Notes: generated by a model not told the origin, from the letters alone. A DNA stretch of 64,000 bases from an uncultured Erythrobacter sp. (GCA_947498065.1 CANMIS010000002.1:372001-436000); one strand, 5' to 3'; shown: positions 38,025-47,122, numbered from the stretch's first letter. Program-made: numbers and translations.

Positions 38025-39611
38025 ATGACTGACGCACAATACGACATTATCGTTATCGGCTCAGGCGCGGCGGGCCTCACCGCGGCGCTGGCCTTGGCTC
38101 AGACCAAGCGCGTGCTGGTGCTGGCCAAAGGCTCGCTGACCGGCGGATCAACCGCATGGGCGCAGGGCGGGATCGCCGCCGTACTGGATGCGGGCGACAC
38201 CTTCGACAATCACGTGCGCGACACGATGGTGGCGGGCGCGGGCCTCAACGACCGGGAAACGGTGGAGTTTGTGATCGAGCAGGCCCCAGCGAGCATTGAT
38301 CGTCTGGTGGAGCTGGGCGTGCCGTTCAATCAGGATTCCGGCGATTTGCATTTGACGCGTGAAGGCGGACATTCGCATCGCCGCATCGTCCATGTCGATG
38401 ATGCGACCGGCTGGGCGGTGCAGGAGGCGCTGCTCAACGCGGCGAACGCCAATCCGAATATCACCATGCTGGCTGGCCGGACCTGCATTGACCTCATCAC
38501 CGATCGCCACCGCACCAGCTATTCCGGCGCGGGCCATGTCTGGGGCGTCTATGCGCTGAACGAGGAAACCGGCGAGGTTGAAAGCCACGTTGCGCGGGCC
38601 ACTGTGCTGGCGGCGGGCGGAGCAGGGCGCGTCTATCAATTCTCAACCGCGCCGCGCGGGGCAACCGGCGATGGGATTGCGATGGCATGGCGAGTGGGCG
38701 CGCGCGTCTCCAACATGGAGATGATGCAGTTCCACCCGACGTGCCTCTATAATCTGGAGGTCAAAAACTTCCTGATCACAGAGGCCGTGCGCGGCGAAGG
38801 CGGGCATTTGCTGCACCCGGAAACCGGGCACCGGTTTATGGCGGATTACGATGCGGAGCGGATGGAGCTGGCCCCGCGCGATGTCGTGGCGCGCGCGATT
38901 GATGATCAGATCAAGCGTTATGGCCTCGACTATGTTCACCTCGACATCAGCCATCAGCCGCCGGAATTTGTGCGCGAGCATTTCCCGACCATCGATGAAA
39001 AGCTGACGGGTCTTGGCATCGACATGACGAAGGAGCCGATCCCGGTTGTCCCGGCCCAGCATTATACTTGCGGCGGGGTGGTCGTGGGGCTGGATGCGAG
39101 CACCGACCTGCCCGGCCTGTGGGCGGCGGGCGAATGCACCGAAAGCGGCCTGCACGGCGCGAACCGGCTGGCGTCAAACAGCCTGCTGGAATGCTTTGTC
39201 TACGGCGAAGCAGCAGCCTCTGACATTCTGTCAAAATGGGACGACCTGCCGCCGCCGCCCACCATCCGCGAGTGGGACGCGACCCGCGTGGCAGACAGCG
39301 ATGAGCAGGTTGTGATCAAGCAGAACTGGACCGAGATCCGCCGCTTCATGTGGAATTATGTCGGGATCGTGCGCACCACCAAACGGCTGGAGCGCGCGGC
39401 CAATCGGATCGATCTGCTGAGCCAAGAGGTTGAGGATTATTACGGCAGCTTTGTCGTCACCACCGACCTCATCGAGCTGCGCAATCTGCTGCAGGCGGCA
39501 AAGCTCATCGTAAGGAGCGCGCTGGCGCGGCACGAAAGCCGAGGCCTGCACTACACGCTCGACTATCCGGAGATGGATGACGTGCCGCAGGATACGGTGC
39601 TGGTGCCTTGA
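38025..39611 (+). CDS. nadB: L-aspartate oxidase
   Basis: A 528-residue FAD enzyme that oxidises L-aspartate to iminoaspartate, the first step of quinolinate and NAD synthesis. The FAD-binding start is IIVIGSGAAGLTAALALA; GSTAWAQGGIAA, the active-site HYTCGG, and ASNSLLECFVYG are typical of NadB. The length is standard. NadA and NadC, its usual partners, are not adjacent. The ATG is preceded by a weak site (AGGCACAC). Confidence 0.93.
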   Translation: MTDAQYDIIVIGSGAAGLTAALALAQTKRVLVLAKGSLTGGSTAWAQGGIAAVLDAGDTFDNHVRDTMVAGAGLNDRETVEFVIEQAPASIDRLVELGVPFNQDSGDLHLTREGGHSHRRIVHVDDATGWAVQEALLNAANANPNITMLAGRTCIDLITDRHRTSYSGAGHVWGVYALNEETGEVESHVARATVLAAGGAGRVYQFSTAPRGATGDGIAMAWRVGARVSNMEMMQFHPTCLYNLEVKNFLITEAVRGEGGHLLHPETGHRFMADYDAERMELAPRDVVARAIDDQIKRYGLDYVHLDISHQPPEFVREHFPTIDEKLTGLGIDMTKEPIPVVPAQHYTCGGVVVGLDASTDLPGLWAAGECTESGLHGANRLASNSLLECFVYGEAAASDILSKWDDLPPPPTIREWDATRVADSDEQVVIKQNWTEIRRFMWNYVGIVRTTKRLERAANRIDLLSQEVEDYYGSFVVTTDLIELRNLLQAAKLIVRSALARHESRGLHYTLDYPEMDDVPQDTVLVP

Positions 39612-39726
39612 GAATTTCGAAAAACCTCTTTGCCGGCCTCGCCTGCGCCGCGTAACCCGCGCAATCGATGTAACAAACACGGCGTCTTTGACGAATGGCC
39701 TCACACTATCAGGAGGTCTTCAAACT

Positions 39727-40245
39727 ATGCCTAAAAAACTTCTCACCAGCGCCATCGTGCTGGCAATTTGCAGCGGCGCACTGGCCGCGCCAGCTTCAGC
39801 CCAAGATGATGCGCTGGTCGATGCTCAGCCGGTTACGCGCGGGGTCAATCATATCGGTCTGACTGTCAGAGACCTGGATGCAAGCGTCGCTTTCTTTACC
39901 GAGGCACTGGGATGGCGCCGCGCTGGCGGTGTGCCTGACTACCCCTCAGTATTCGTGACCGATGGCGCATTGTTCGTAACCTTGTGGCGCGCGAGCGACC
40001 CGGACAATGCCGTGGCGTTCAACCGCAAGACCAATGTCGGCCTGCATCACCTGGCCCTGACCGTGCCCGATATTGAGACGCTGGATGAGCTCCATGCCAA
40101 GCTGAGCGAATGGCCGGGTGTGGAGATAGAGTTCAGCCCTGAGCCCAATGGCGGCGGACCGACGATCCATATGATTGTGCGCGAGCCGAGCGGCAATCGG
40201 ATCGAATTTGCCGTACCGGGCGGGCGCAGCCGCACGGATGGTTGA
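39727..40245 (+). CDS. VOC superfamily protein with signal peptide
   Basis: A 172-residue protein with an export signal (TSAIVLAICSGALAAPASA) and a single vicinal-oxygen-chelate domain (about 42-165): GVNHIGLTVRDLDASVAFF, VGLHHLALTVPDIETLDEL and PSGNRIEFAVP. His, Glu and further His positions typical of a metal site are present (VNHIGL, LHHLAL, IEFA). VOC proteins are glyoxalases, dioxygenases or resistance proteins; export to the periplasm is unusual. AGGAGG lies 10 bases before the ATG. Confidence 0.85.
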   Translation: MPKKLLTSAIVLAICSGALAAPASAQDDALVDAQPVTRGVNHIGLTVRDLDASVAFFTEALGWRRAGGVPDYPSVFVTDGALFVTLWRASDPDNAVAFNRKTNVGLHHLALTVPDIETLDELHAKLSEWPGVEIEFSPEPNGGGPTIHMIVREPSGNRIEFAVPGGRSRTDG

Positions 40246-40314
40246 GCTGAGCGTGGCGGGGAACTCGCTTGATACAGTTTCAATTCAGCCAGAGGCGAGC
40301 AACCCGGCGCAGTC

Positions 40315-41271
40315 ATGAAAACACGCCCCCTATTCCTCGCCTCTATCGCTGCAGCCTTGGCTCTGCCGGTGCCGCTTCAAGCTCAGGCACAAGGTGAAGA
40401 GCCGCTGCAAAGCGGAACCACCAATTCAATCGTCGTCACCGCTCAGCGGTCCGGCGCGCCCATGTGGACCATCGACACCGCCACCGGCACCATCATTCTG
40501 GTCGGCGAGATTGCCGCCGTGCCCAAGGCAACGCCGTGGCAGCCCGACCGGTTGAAAGAGGTCGCGGGCGAGGCGCAGCGCGTCATCATCCGTGCTCAGC
40601 CCAAGGTGTCGCCGGGCGATGTCTTCCGCCTGATTTTCAGCGGCGGGAGCTTCACCAAGCTGCCCAAGAAAACCGTTGCGGCTGATTATTTGGATGAGGC
40701 GCAGCTTGCGCGGCTGAGTGCGCTGGAGGAGACCTATGACAAGGACTATGCGCGCGGCAGCTTTCTGATGACATCGTTCGATCTGCTCGCGCGGCGGCTC
40801 GATTTTGATGATGAGACGACCAAGGACGCGACCGATATCGTGCGCAAGGCGGCGGACAAGGCCGATGTGCCGATTATCCGCCCAGAGCGGTTTCGCGGCG
40901 AAGATCTGCTCGATGATCTGGCCGCGGCAGAGCCTGCTTCGCACATCCCGTGCCTGGAGGCGGCGATGACGGCGACCGAGATCGGCCCAGAGCTGATTGA
41001 GAAACGCGGTGATGATTGGCGCAGCTTTGATGTGCCCGCCGTGATGGCGAACCCGCTAGAGATTGCGCTGGGCCAATGCTGGCCGTGGGCCGATCAAGAG
41101 CTGGGCACGGAAATCCGCGATCAATGGACCGGTATGATCGAAGGCTCTGTGGAGGTGGAAGGCGTCACTCTGGCCGTGGTGCCTTTGCGTGTGCTGGCGG
41201 AGCCGAGCGGCGTGCTGGACCAATTGGAGAGCCGGGGTTTTGAGATCGGCGGACCTGACTGGCGGCCCTAA
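40315..41271 (+). CDS. TraB/GumN-like protein, degenerate
   Basis: A 318-residue protein with a signal peptide (ASIAAALALPVPLQAQA). It shows the TraB/GumN-type start APMWTIDTATGTIILVGEI, but the family's metal-binding GxxH motifs are absent (VGEI where GTIH is expected), so activity may be lost. A conserved CxWxx-like C-terminus (ALGQCWPW, GPDWRP) remains. GumN/TraB proteins are suspected metalloproteases. The gene stands alone. Confidence 0.68.
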   Translation: MKTRPLFLASIAAALALPVPLQAQAQGEEPLQSGTTNSIVVTAQRSGAPMWTIDTATGTIILVGEIAAVPKATPWQPDRLKEVAGEAQRVIIRAQPKVSPGDVFRLIFSGGSFTKLPKKTVAADYLDEAQLARLSALEETYDKDYARGSFLMTSFDLLARRLDFDDETTKDATDIVRKAADKADVPIIRPERFRGEDLLDDLAAAEPASHIPCLEAAMTATEIGPELIEKRGDDWRSFDVPAVMANPLEIALGQCWPWADQELGTEIRDQWTGMIEGSVEVEGVTLAVVPLRVLAEPSGVLDQLESRGFEIGGPDWRP

Positions 41272-41556
41272 GCGCGCCCGAAAAAGCCGCCTTCGCGCAC
41301 AAGCCCGCTTTCCCTTCGTCGGCTCTCATCGCCCGCTGGCCGATCACAGCCGCCGTTCGTCCAGCCTGATCGCGCACTAGCCGAGCGGCAATTGCGCTGA
41401 CCCCGGCCCTGTTCCAGTTTGCAATTGGACGCGAGCGGAAAAACCCCCTGTGCTTTTCTCTTCCCGCTGAATTGCGCAAATCCGCCGCGTCCGATCGACC
41501 AAAGATGCCATTGCACGAGTGTTGGGACTGTGCTCGGCGCTGACGGTCTCAAGGCC
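41272..41556. other. Intergenic stretch, no gene seen
   Basis: About 285 bases without a convincing coding frame on either strand. Short hydrophobic-free frames exist but have no ribosome-binding site. The right part is less GC-rich and probably contains the promoter of the TonB-like gene at 41591. Confidence 0.4.
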
Positions 41557-41588
41557 GATCATCCAGAGTTGTTTTTAAAAGGATGATC
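41557..41588 (+). promoter_or_regulatory. Inverted repeat that could mask a ribosome-binding site
   Basis: GATCATCC (41557-41564) and GGATGATC (41581-41588) are perfect inverted arms separated by a loop containing GTTTTTAAAA. The right arm includes the AAGGAT ribosome-binding site of the gene starting at 41591, so pairing in the mRNA would occlude it. This could be a translational switch or an operator; which cannot be told from sequence. Confidence 0.5.
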
Positions 41589-41590
41589 CA

Positions 41591-42094
41591 ATGAATACCC
41601 TTACCAAACTAGCCGCCAGCAGTGCGTTTGCGCTGTCTCTGTCGCTAACCGCTGCCACCCCCGCGATTGCGGGCGGCGATGAGCCGATCGTTGTTCAATC
41701 CAAAGCTGCGATGGAGCAGTGGCAGAAAGAGACAACGCGCGACCTCAATCGCGCGCTCGCATTCAGCCCAACCTCCGGAAAGCTCCGGGCTGACAATGGC
41801 ATCGTCCAGATCAGCTTTACGCTCGGCGCAGACGGCAAGGCTGAGAACATCGAGCTGTATGATCGGAGCGCCAATCTGACCGCTGTGAGGATCGCCAAGC
41901 GCGCAGTGCGTAAGCTGGGCACGCTAGACGAAGTGCCGGTTAAGAACCGGGCACAGGCCCGCTTTTTGGCCAGCATTATCTTTGCCGACAATGCTGACAT
42001 CCACGAGCGGCTCGCGGCCAAGCTCAAAAAATCAGAGCAAACTCGCATGGCTTCCGCCGATGTGGACGGCGAATACATCACTGTTGGCATCTGA
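41591..42094 (+). CDS. TonB C-terminal-domain-like periplasmic protein
   Basis: A 167-residue protein with a signal peptide (ASSAFALSLSLTAATPAIA) and a C-terminal region resembling the TonB/TolA-like domain: GIVQISFTLGADGKAENIELYDRS gives the paired-strand start (quoted as GIVQISFTLGADGKAENI). No membrane anchor remains after cleavage, so it is probably a free periplasmic protein rather than a full TonB. Function unknown; it follows a possible ribosome-binding-site hairpin and stands alone. Confidence 0.72.
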   Translation: MNTLTKLAASSAFALSLSLTAATPAIAGGDEPIVVQSKAAMEQWQKETTRDLNRALAFSPTSGKLRADNGIVQISFTLGADGKAENIELYDRSANLTAVRIAKRAVRKLGTLDEVPVKNRAQARFLASIIFADNADIHERLAAKLKKSEQTRMASADVDGEYITVGI

Positions 42095-42264
42095 TTGATT
42101 TAACGTTTCACGCCATTGCCGCCTCGGCGGCATGACCCGCGCCCGCCTCTTGCCAAAACAGGGGGCGGGTTGCGGTGCGGGCGGCATTGGCTTCCCTTAC
42201 GTCACCTTGCCCGGGCAGAATCGCGTGGTATCGTCATTCGCAAGAGTGAGAGGAAACACCCAAT

Positions 42265-43173
42265 ATGCCCAGCATCACCGCCAATGGAATTGAACTGTTT
42301 TACGAAGAACATGGCGATGCGGATCATCCGCCTGTGCTGCTGGTGATGGGGCTGGGCGCGCAAATGACCTTGTGGCCGATTGAGCTGGTCGAGGCTCTGG
42401 TGGCTAAGGGTCACCGCGTGATCCGCTATGACAACCGCGACATTGGTCTGTCGCAGAAATTTGAAGGCGCGAAGGCTCCCGGCGTTGTGTGGCAGGTGCT
42501 GCGCGCAAAGATCGGCTGGCCGGCCAAGGTGCCCTATACGCTGAAAGACATGGCCGATGATGGCGCGGCCTTGCTGGATGCCTTGGGCATCGAACAAGCG
42601 CACGTGGTTGGCGCCAGCATGGGCGGGATGATCGCGCAATTGATGGCTGTGCATCACGGGCACAAGCTGCTCTCGCTGACCTCGATTTTCTCCACCACCG
42701 GCAATCCCAAGCTGCCTCAGGCGGATAAGCGAGCGATCGAAACGCTCACCGCGCCGCTCACCTCCATGGAGGAAGAGCATCTGGTCGAGCACGGCATGAA
42801 AGTGGTGCAGGCGATTGGTTCGCCCGGCTACCGCGCCGATCCCGATTGGCAGCGAGAGCGGGTGCGCGCCGGCGTTCAGCGCAGCGTTTATCCCGCTGGC
42901 CTGCCGCGCCAGCTGGCCGCGATCATCGACGATGGTGATCGCACCGCCCGGCTGGCCAATGTCAGCACGCCAACTTTGGTGCTGCACGGCGAGGATGATC
43001 CGCTGGTAAAGGTCGAAGGCGGCCGCGCAACCGCAGCGGCCATCCCTGGCGCAAAGCTGGTGACGATCCCTGGCTGGGGCCATGATCTGCCGGTGCCACT
43101 GATTGATCAGATCGCAGGCGAGATCGCCGAGCATACGGCATCAGTCAGCGCCAGCGAAACAGTCCCGGCTTAG
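42265..43173 (+). CDS. Alpha/beta hydrolase
   Basis: A 302-residue alpha/beta-hydrolase-fold enzyme. The nucleophile elbow is GASMGG near residue 118, the acid is in LHGEDDPLV and the histidine in GWGHDLP. The early LVMGLGAQMTLWP and YDNRDIGLSQ fit esterase/epoxide-hydrolase relatives. The substrate cannot be inferred. Its stop overlaps the convergent NrtS-like gene by 4 bases. GAGAGG precedes the ATG by a few bases (gagtgagaggaaacaccc). Confidence 0.83.
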   Translation: MPSITANGIELFYEEHGDADHPPVLLVMGLGAQMTLWPIELVEALVAKGHRVIRYDNRDIGLSQKFEGAKAPGVVWQVLRAKIGWPAKVPYTLKDMADDGAALLDALGIEQAHVVGASMGGMIAQLMAVHHGHKLLSLTSIFSTTGNPKLPQADKRAIETLTAPLTSMEEEHLVEHGMKVVQAIGSPGYRADPDWQRERVRAGVQRSVYPAGLPRQLAAIIDDGDRTARLANVSTPTLVLHGEDDPLVKVEGGRATAAAIPGAKLVTIPGWGHDLPVPLIDQIAGEIAEHTASVSASETVPA

Positions 43174-43391
43174 TCGATATTCGCCGCAAAGGCGGCGTAG
43201 GCGCCGTATGATGCGACGACGAAGGGCACCAGATAGGTCAGCGCGACTTTGACGAGGTCGGGAGTTTCTCCGGCCAGAATCGCATCGCCGTGATTGATCG
43301 CGGTCAATGCGGTGCCGACCACCGCCGATACTCCCAATGAGCGCTTCAGCACTGATCCGCTAAAGCTGCGCTGGATTGCTGATCTGTTCAT
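43170..43391 (-). CDS. NrtS-like small membrane protein
   Basis: A 73-residue protein with two hydrophobic helices. LKRSLGVSAVVGTALTAINHGDAIL and KVALTYLVPFVVASYGAYAA closely follow the pattern of the NrtS nitrate/nitrite transporter family (quoted in part as INHGDAIL and LTYLVPFVVASYGA); this comes from recollection of the family. A longer start at 43433 is possible; neither start has a strong ribosome-binding site. No nitrate gene is adjacent. Confidence 0.68.
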   Translation of the reverse strand: MNRSAIQRSFSGSVLKRSLGVSAVVGTALTAINHGDAILAGETPDLVKVALTYLVPFVVASYGAYAAFAANID

Positions 43392-43433
43392 TGCGTCTTG
43401 CTTGCCCTCATGATCAGGTAACGCCTGTGTCAT

Positions 43434-43937
43434 TTTGCGCGGCGAGGCTCAAGCATATTCAAAAATTGCGCGGCTCGATTCGAATGATTCAAAGGGCCTT
43501 CACCACGGTTTTGCCCGCAAAAATTTTTTCGCAGATTCATTTTAGGGCTTGCGCGATTGACGAGCCTAGCATTTCCGGCGCGTCGCGGCGTTGCAGCGAT
43601 ATAACACACCGGCCGTTTGAGCCGATCTGGATGGTAAATTTACATTTACCCTCTTGCGTCTGAGGCCCCTCTGATTCAGTATTTAGTGGTTCTTGCCGCA
43701 AGGACACCCACAAGACCTAGTTAAAGTCGGGCGCAGACACGATATCTGCGATGGGGGCAGATTCGGTCTGAAGATGGGTGGAAATGCGGCCAGGGCTGTG
43801 GGTAGCGGGGATAAGTAATCCGCGCCCCGGGAGATAAATAATGCTAGGTGAGACACATCTCGCCGAGTCGAACACATAAAGAACATCGCACGGGTGCGGA
43901 TAAAACCAGTGCGAGGCACAAGCGGGGCTAGGATATA
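43434..43937 (+). promoter_or_regulatory. Long upstream region of nrdA with palindromes
   Basis: About 500 bases with no convincing gene. GGTAAAT-ttac-ATTTACC (43633-43650) is a perfect 7-bp inverted repeat suitable for a regulator. A GATATAACACACC lies at 43599-43611; ATATAACACACC recurs upstream of the gene at 52328. The last 200 bases would be a long leader containing small hairpins (GCAGA/TCTGC near 43740, CGCAC/GTGCG near 43888). No B12 riboswitch core (GCCACTG) or convincing NrdR box pair was found. Confidence 0.45.
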
Positions 43938-45998
43938 ATGGATTTTCGGAACGGAGATGATGCAGCCATGGGTGTGACCGACGGTCTCGACCAGCAGACT
44001 GATGTGGCCCCAGCAGAGGCCAAATCAGCCGATGAAGGCAGCACAACCGAAAAGCAGGCGATTGACATGCAAGCAGACGATAAGGGCAGCGAAGAACTGG
44101 TCGCCGCGAAAGCGGGCGAGGCCTTGGCTGGGGCGATGACGGAAGTGGCAAAAGCTGCGGCTGAGCCTGATAGCAAGAAGGTCAACGACCGCCGGTTCGA
44201 CGTGAAAACCGATTCATCACGCGATGACAATCTGACCGAGTTCGGCAAAGAGACGCTGATCGATCGCTATCTGCTTCCCGGTGAAGATTTCCAGGACCTG
44301 TTCGCCCGCGTGGCTGATGCCTATGCCGATGATCAGGATCACGCCCAGCGTCTGTATGACTACATTTCCAAGCTGTGGTTTATGCCTGCGACCCCAGTGC
44401 TGTCGAACGGCGGCACCGCGCGCGGTCTGCCGATCAGCTGCTATTTGAACTCTGTGTCTGACAGCCTCGATGGCATCGTCGGCACTTGGAACGAAAATGT
44501 CTGGCTTGCGTCAAAAGGCGGCGGCATTGGCACCTATTGGGGCAATGTGCGCGGCATTGGTGAGCCGGTTGGCCTCAACGGCAAGACCAGCGGCATAATC
44601 CCATTTGTGCGGGTGATGGACAGCCTCACTCTGGCGATTTCGCAAGGCTCGCTGCGGCGCGGCTCCGCGGCATGCTATCTCGATGTATCGCACCCGGAAA
44701 TTGAGGAATTCCTCGAAATCCGTAAGCCATCGGGCGATTTCAACCGCAAGGCGCTGAACCTGCACCACGGCGTGCTGCTGACCGACGAATTCATGGAAGC
44801 GGTCCGCGCAGGCGACAAGTTCGACCTCAAATCGCCAAAGACCGGCGAAGTGCGCGGCGAAGTGGATGCTCGCAGCCTGTTCCAGAAACTGGTTGAGACC
44901 CGCCTTGCTACCGGCGAGCCGTACATCGTGTTTAGCGACACAGTGAACCGCATGATGCCAAAGCATCACCGCGACCTAGGGCTTAAAGTGTCCACATCGA
45001 ACCTGTGCAGCGAAATCACTCTGCCAACCGGCATTGACCACCTCGGCAATGACCGCACGGCTGTGTGCTGCCTGTCTTCGCTCAACCTTGAAAAATGGGA
45101 TGAGTGGAACGGCGATAAGCAATTCATCGAAGACGTGATGCGCATGCTCGACAACGTCCTGCAGGACTATATCGACCGTGCGCCGCCAGAGATGGAGCGG
45201 GCGAAATATTCCGCGATGCGCGAGCGCAGCGTGGGTCTGGGCGTCATGGGCTTCCACTCCTTCCTGCAATCGAAGGGGCTCGGCTTTGAAAGCGCGATGA
45301 CCAAGGCGCTGAACCTCAAAATGTTCAAGCATATTCAGGCCAAGGCGTCTGAGGCGAGCATGCTGCTGGCGCAGGAGCGCGGGCCATGTCCGGATGCGGC
45401 CGACATGGGCGCGATGGAGCGCTTCAGCTGTAAGATGGCGATCGCGCCAACCGCATCGATCTCGATCATTTGCGGCGGCACATCGGCCTGTATCGAGCCG
45501 ATCCCAGCGAACATTTATACGCACAAGACCCTATCGGGCAGCTTCATCGTGAAGAACCCGTATCTGGAAAAAGTGCTGCGCGAGAAGTCGAAGGATTCCA
45601 ACAATATCTGGAATTCAATCCTGGAGAAGGGCGGCAGCGTCCAACACCTCGACTTCCTGACCGACCAAGAAAAGGCATCGTTCAAAACCAGCTTTGAAAT
45701 CGACCAGCGCTGGCTGCTCGAATTCGCCGCTGACCGCTCGCCTTATGTCGATCAGGCGCAGTCGCTGAACCTGTTCATCCCGGCCGATGTCGAGAAATGG
45801 GACCTGATGCAGTTGCACTTCCAAGCGTGGGAGAAGGGCATCAAATCGCTCTATTATCTCCGTTCTAAATCGATCCAGCGCGCAGGCTTTGCCGGCGGAG
45901 TGGAGGCGGACAACACCGCTGACGCACCGGAGATTGCGCTGAAGGCGGATCTGGGCGTGCCGGAAACAGATTATGATGAGTGCCTGAGCTGCCAGTAA
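43938..45998 (+). CDS. nrdA: Ribonucleotide reductase class I, alpha (large) subunit
   Basis: A 686-residue catalytic subunit that reduces ribonucleoside diphosphates. It shows the active-site SNLCSEITL (N-x-C-x-E), the first redox cysteine in LPISCYLNS, the FMPATPVLSNGGT segment, the radical-transfer tyrosines in SLYYLRSK and the C-terminal cysteine pair DECLSC. The N-terminal 100 residues are low-complexity and acidic and no ATP-cone is evident, so activity-site allostery may be absent. AGGATATA precedes the ATG. The beta subunit lies 3.6 kb away, with other genes between. Confidence 0.95.
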   Translation: MDFRNGDDAAMGVTDGLDQQTDVAPAEAKSADEGSTTEKQAIDMQADDKGSEELVAAKAGEALAGAMTEVAKAAAEPDSKKVNDRRFDVKTDSSRDDNLTEFGKETLIDRYLLPGEDFQDLFARVADAYADDQDHAQRLYDYISKLWFMPATPVLSNGGTARGLPISCYLNSVSDSLDGIVGTWNENVWLASKGGGIGTYWGNVRGIGEPVGLNGKTSGIIPFVRVMDSLTLAISQGSLRRGSAACYLDVSHPEIEEFLEIRKPSGDFNRKALNLHHGVLLTDEFMEAVRAGDKFDLKSPKTGEVRGEVDARSLFQKLVETRLATGEPYIVFSDTVNRMMPKHHRDLGLKVSTSNLCSEITLPTGIDHLGNDRTAVCCLSSLNLEKWDEWNGDKQFIEDVMRMLDNVLQDYIDRAPPEMERAKYSAMRERSVGLGVMGFHSFLQSKGLGFESAMTKALNLKMFKHIQAKASEASMLLAQERGPCPDAADMGAMERFSCKMAIAPTASISIICGGTSACIEPIPANIYTHKTLSGSFIVKNPYLEKVLREKSKDSNNIWNSILEKGGSVQHLDFLTDQEKASFKTSFEIDQRWLLEFAADRSPYVDQAQSLNLFIPADVEKWDLMQLHFQAWEKGIKSLYYLRSKSIQRAGFAGGVEADNTADAPEIALKADLGVPETDYDECLSCQ

Positions 45999-46025
45999 GT
46001 TTGCAGAGCCAGATCAATGATAAAG

Positions 46026-46060
46026 AGCCCCCGCAAGCGCCACGCTTTCGGGGGCTTTTT
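46026..46060 (+). terminator. Rho-independent terminator of nrdA
   Basis: AGCCCCCG-c-AAGCG-cca-CGCTT-t-CGGGGGCT followed by TTTT. A long GC-rich stem with five T residues 28 bases after the nrdA stop is a textbook intrinsic terminator. Confidence 0.9.
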
Positions 46061-46120
46061 GTTGTTCTGCGCAGCGCCCACGCTAGAGTAGTTTCGCAAG
46101 AAAATTCTGGAGAATACGTG

Positions 46121-46402
46121 ATGAAAATGATCGCAATCAGCGCTGCCCCTCTTGCCCTAATGCTCGCCGGATGTGGAAGCTCCGATGATGCGATGGGGTC
46201 GTGCGACATGGCCGCCATGTCAGAGCAGATGATGGACAAGATGAGCGAGCTTGCCGAAGCCGGCGATCAGGAAGCGGTGGCAGAACTCAATGCAAAGGCG
46301 GCCGAAATTCGCGAGAAGACCGTGGCTGGGCTTGAGGATCAAAGCTATTCTCCAGAGGAGCTTTGTGCTGACTACGAGGCCATTCTCCAAATTGGCGAGT
46401 GA
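46121..46402 (+). CDS. Small lipoprotein
   Basis: A 93-residue protein with a signal peptide ending LMLAGC (cysteine near 18). The mature part is helical, with two cysteines (GSCDMAAMSEQMMDKM and EELCADY) that could form a disulfide. No family is recognised. CTGGAGAA lies upstream of the ATG; an upstream frame to 45980 overlaps the nrdA terminator and is rejected. First of a run of tiny envelope genes before the PilZ gene. Confidence 0.7.
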   Translation: MKMIAISAAPLALMLAGCGSSDDAMGSCDMAAMSEQMMDKMSELAEAGDQEAVAELNAKAAEIREKTVAGLEDQSYSPEELCADYEAILQIGE

Positions 46403-46429
46403 CGCGCGGATAACTTGGCGAGGCATCCA

Positions 46430-46669
46430 ATGGGTCTATTGATGGGTTTGATGATGGGCTTGTTGGGCGGTCCAGCCTTTGCGTTTGCCGTCCGCAGCAA
46501 GAAATCACTCACCAAGTTTGAGGAACCCAAGCGCAAGTTTGAATGCGGGCAAGGCACCAACCCAGAGCTCGGTCCGTTCGGTCCGCATAAGAGCTTTGCT
46601 CATAATGCGATTATGTTCGGCGCCTTGTTCTTCATTATAGGCAATATCGCTGGCGGTATGGCCGGATAG
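46430..46669 (+). CDS. Small two-helix membrane protein
   Basis: A 79-residue protein with two hydrophobic helices (residues about 1-22 and 58-76) around a charged centre containing one cysteine (RKFECGQG). GGCGAGG precedes the ATG with six bases' spacing, better than the TTG at 46415. No family is recognised. It lies 27 bases after the lipoprotein gene and is probably expressed with it. Confidence 0.65.
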   Translation: MGLLMGLMMGLLGGPAFAFAVRSKKSLTKFEEPKRKFECGQGTNPELGPFGPHKSFAHNAIMFGALFFIIGNIAGGMAG

Positions 46670-46762
46670 GCGCAGGTTCGCCACCACACCGCCCAAACTA
46701 TTCATCTCGCAATTCAAGCAAATGCGCATGGGGGCTTTTCTTTGCGCCAAACCCATGGTTGA

Positions 46763-47122
46763 ATGTCTAACGCTATGAAAACTCGGCAATCCACACGTGT
46801 TCCGCTCAACGCCACTGGGTCATACCGCACATCGCGCGGGATGCAGTGGGACGTTGATCTGGAGGATTTGTCCGCTGGCGGCTGTATGATCCACGACCGG
46901 CAGGGGCGGCTAAAGCTGGGCGAATATGTCCGCCTGTATATCGCAGGCACGGGTCCGCATCTGGCCGAGGTCGCCTGGCAGATTGGCGGCAATGCGGGGC
47001 TGGCCTTTACCCGGCCCTTGCCAGACCGGGTCTTCACCGCGCTGGCGGCGGCGGATTGGAATGCGGCGGCAAAGGCGTACCGTGATGAAAGCAAGGGCGG
47101 ATCGGCCCGCCGCTTTGTTTAA
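46763..47122 (+). CDS. PilZ domain protein
   Basis: A 119-residue PilZ protein. The c-di-GMP binding arginines are in RQSTR (R-x3-R, residues 8-12) and the second motif is DLSAGG (D-x-S-x2-G, residues 35-40), so it can bind c-di-GMP. PilZ-only proteins act as effectors or adaptors of motility, exopolysaccharide or cell-cycle control. The GGDEF gene at 47866 is nearby on the other strand, suggesting a local c-di-GMP module. An alternative ATG lies at 46775. Confidence 0.87.
   Translation: MSNAMKTRQSTRVPLNATGSYRTSRGMQWDVDLEDLSAGGCMIHDRQGRLKLGEYVRLYIAGTGPHLAEVAWQIGGNAGLAFTRPLPDRVFTALAAADWNAAAKAYRDESKGGSARRFV

Noticed and set aside
43434-43937. Adenosylcobalamin riboswitch before nrdA
   Set aside because: No B12-box or GCCACTG core was seen, and the encoded reductase is class I with NrdB, not cobalamin-dependent.
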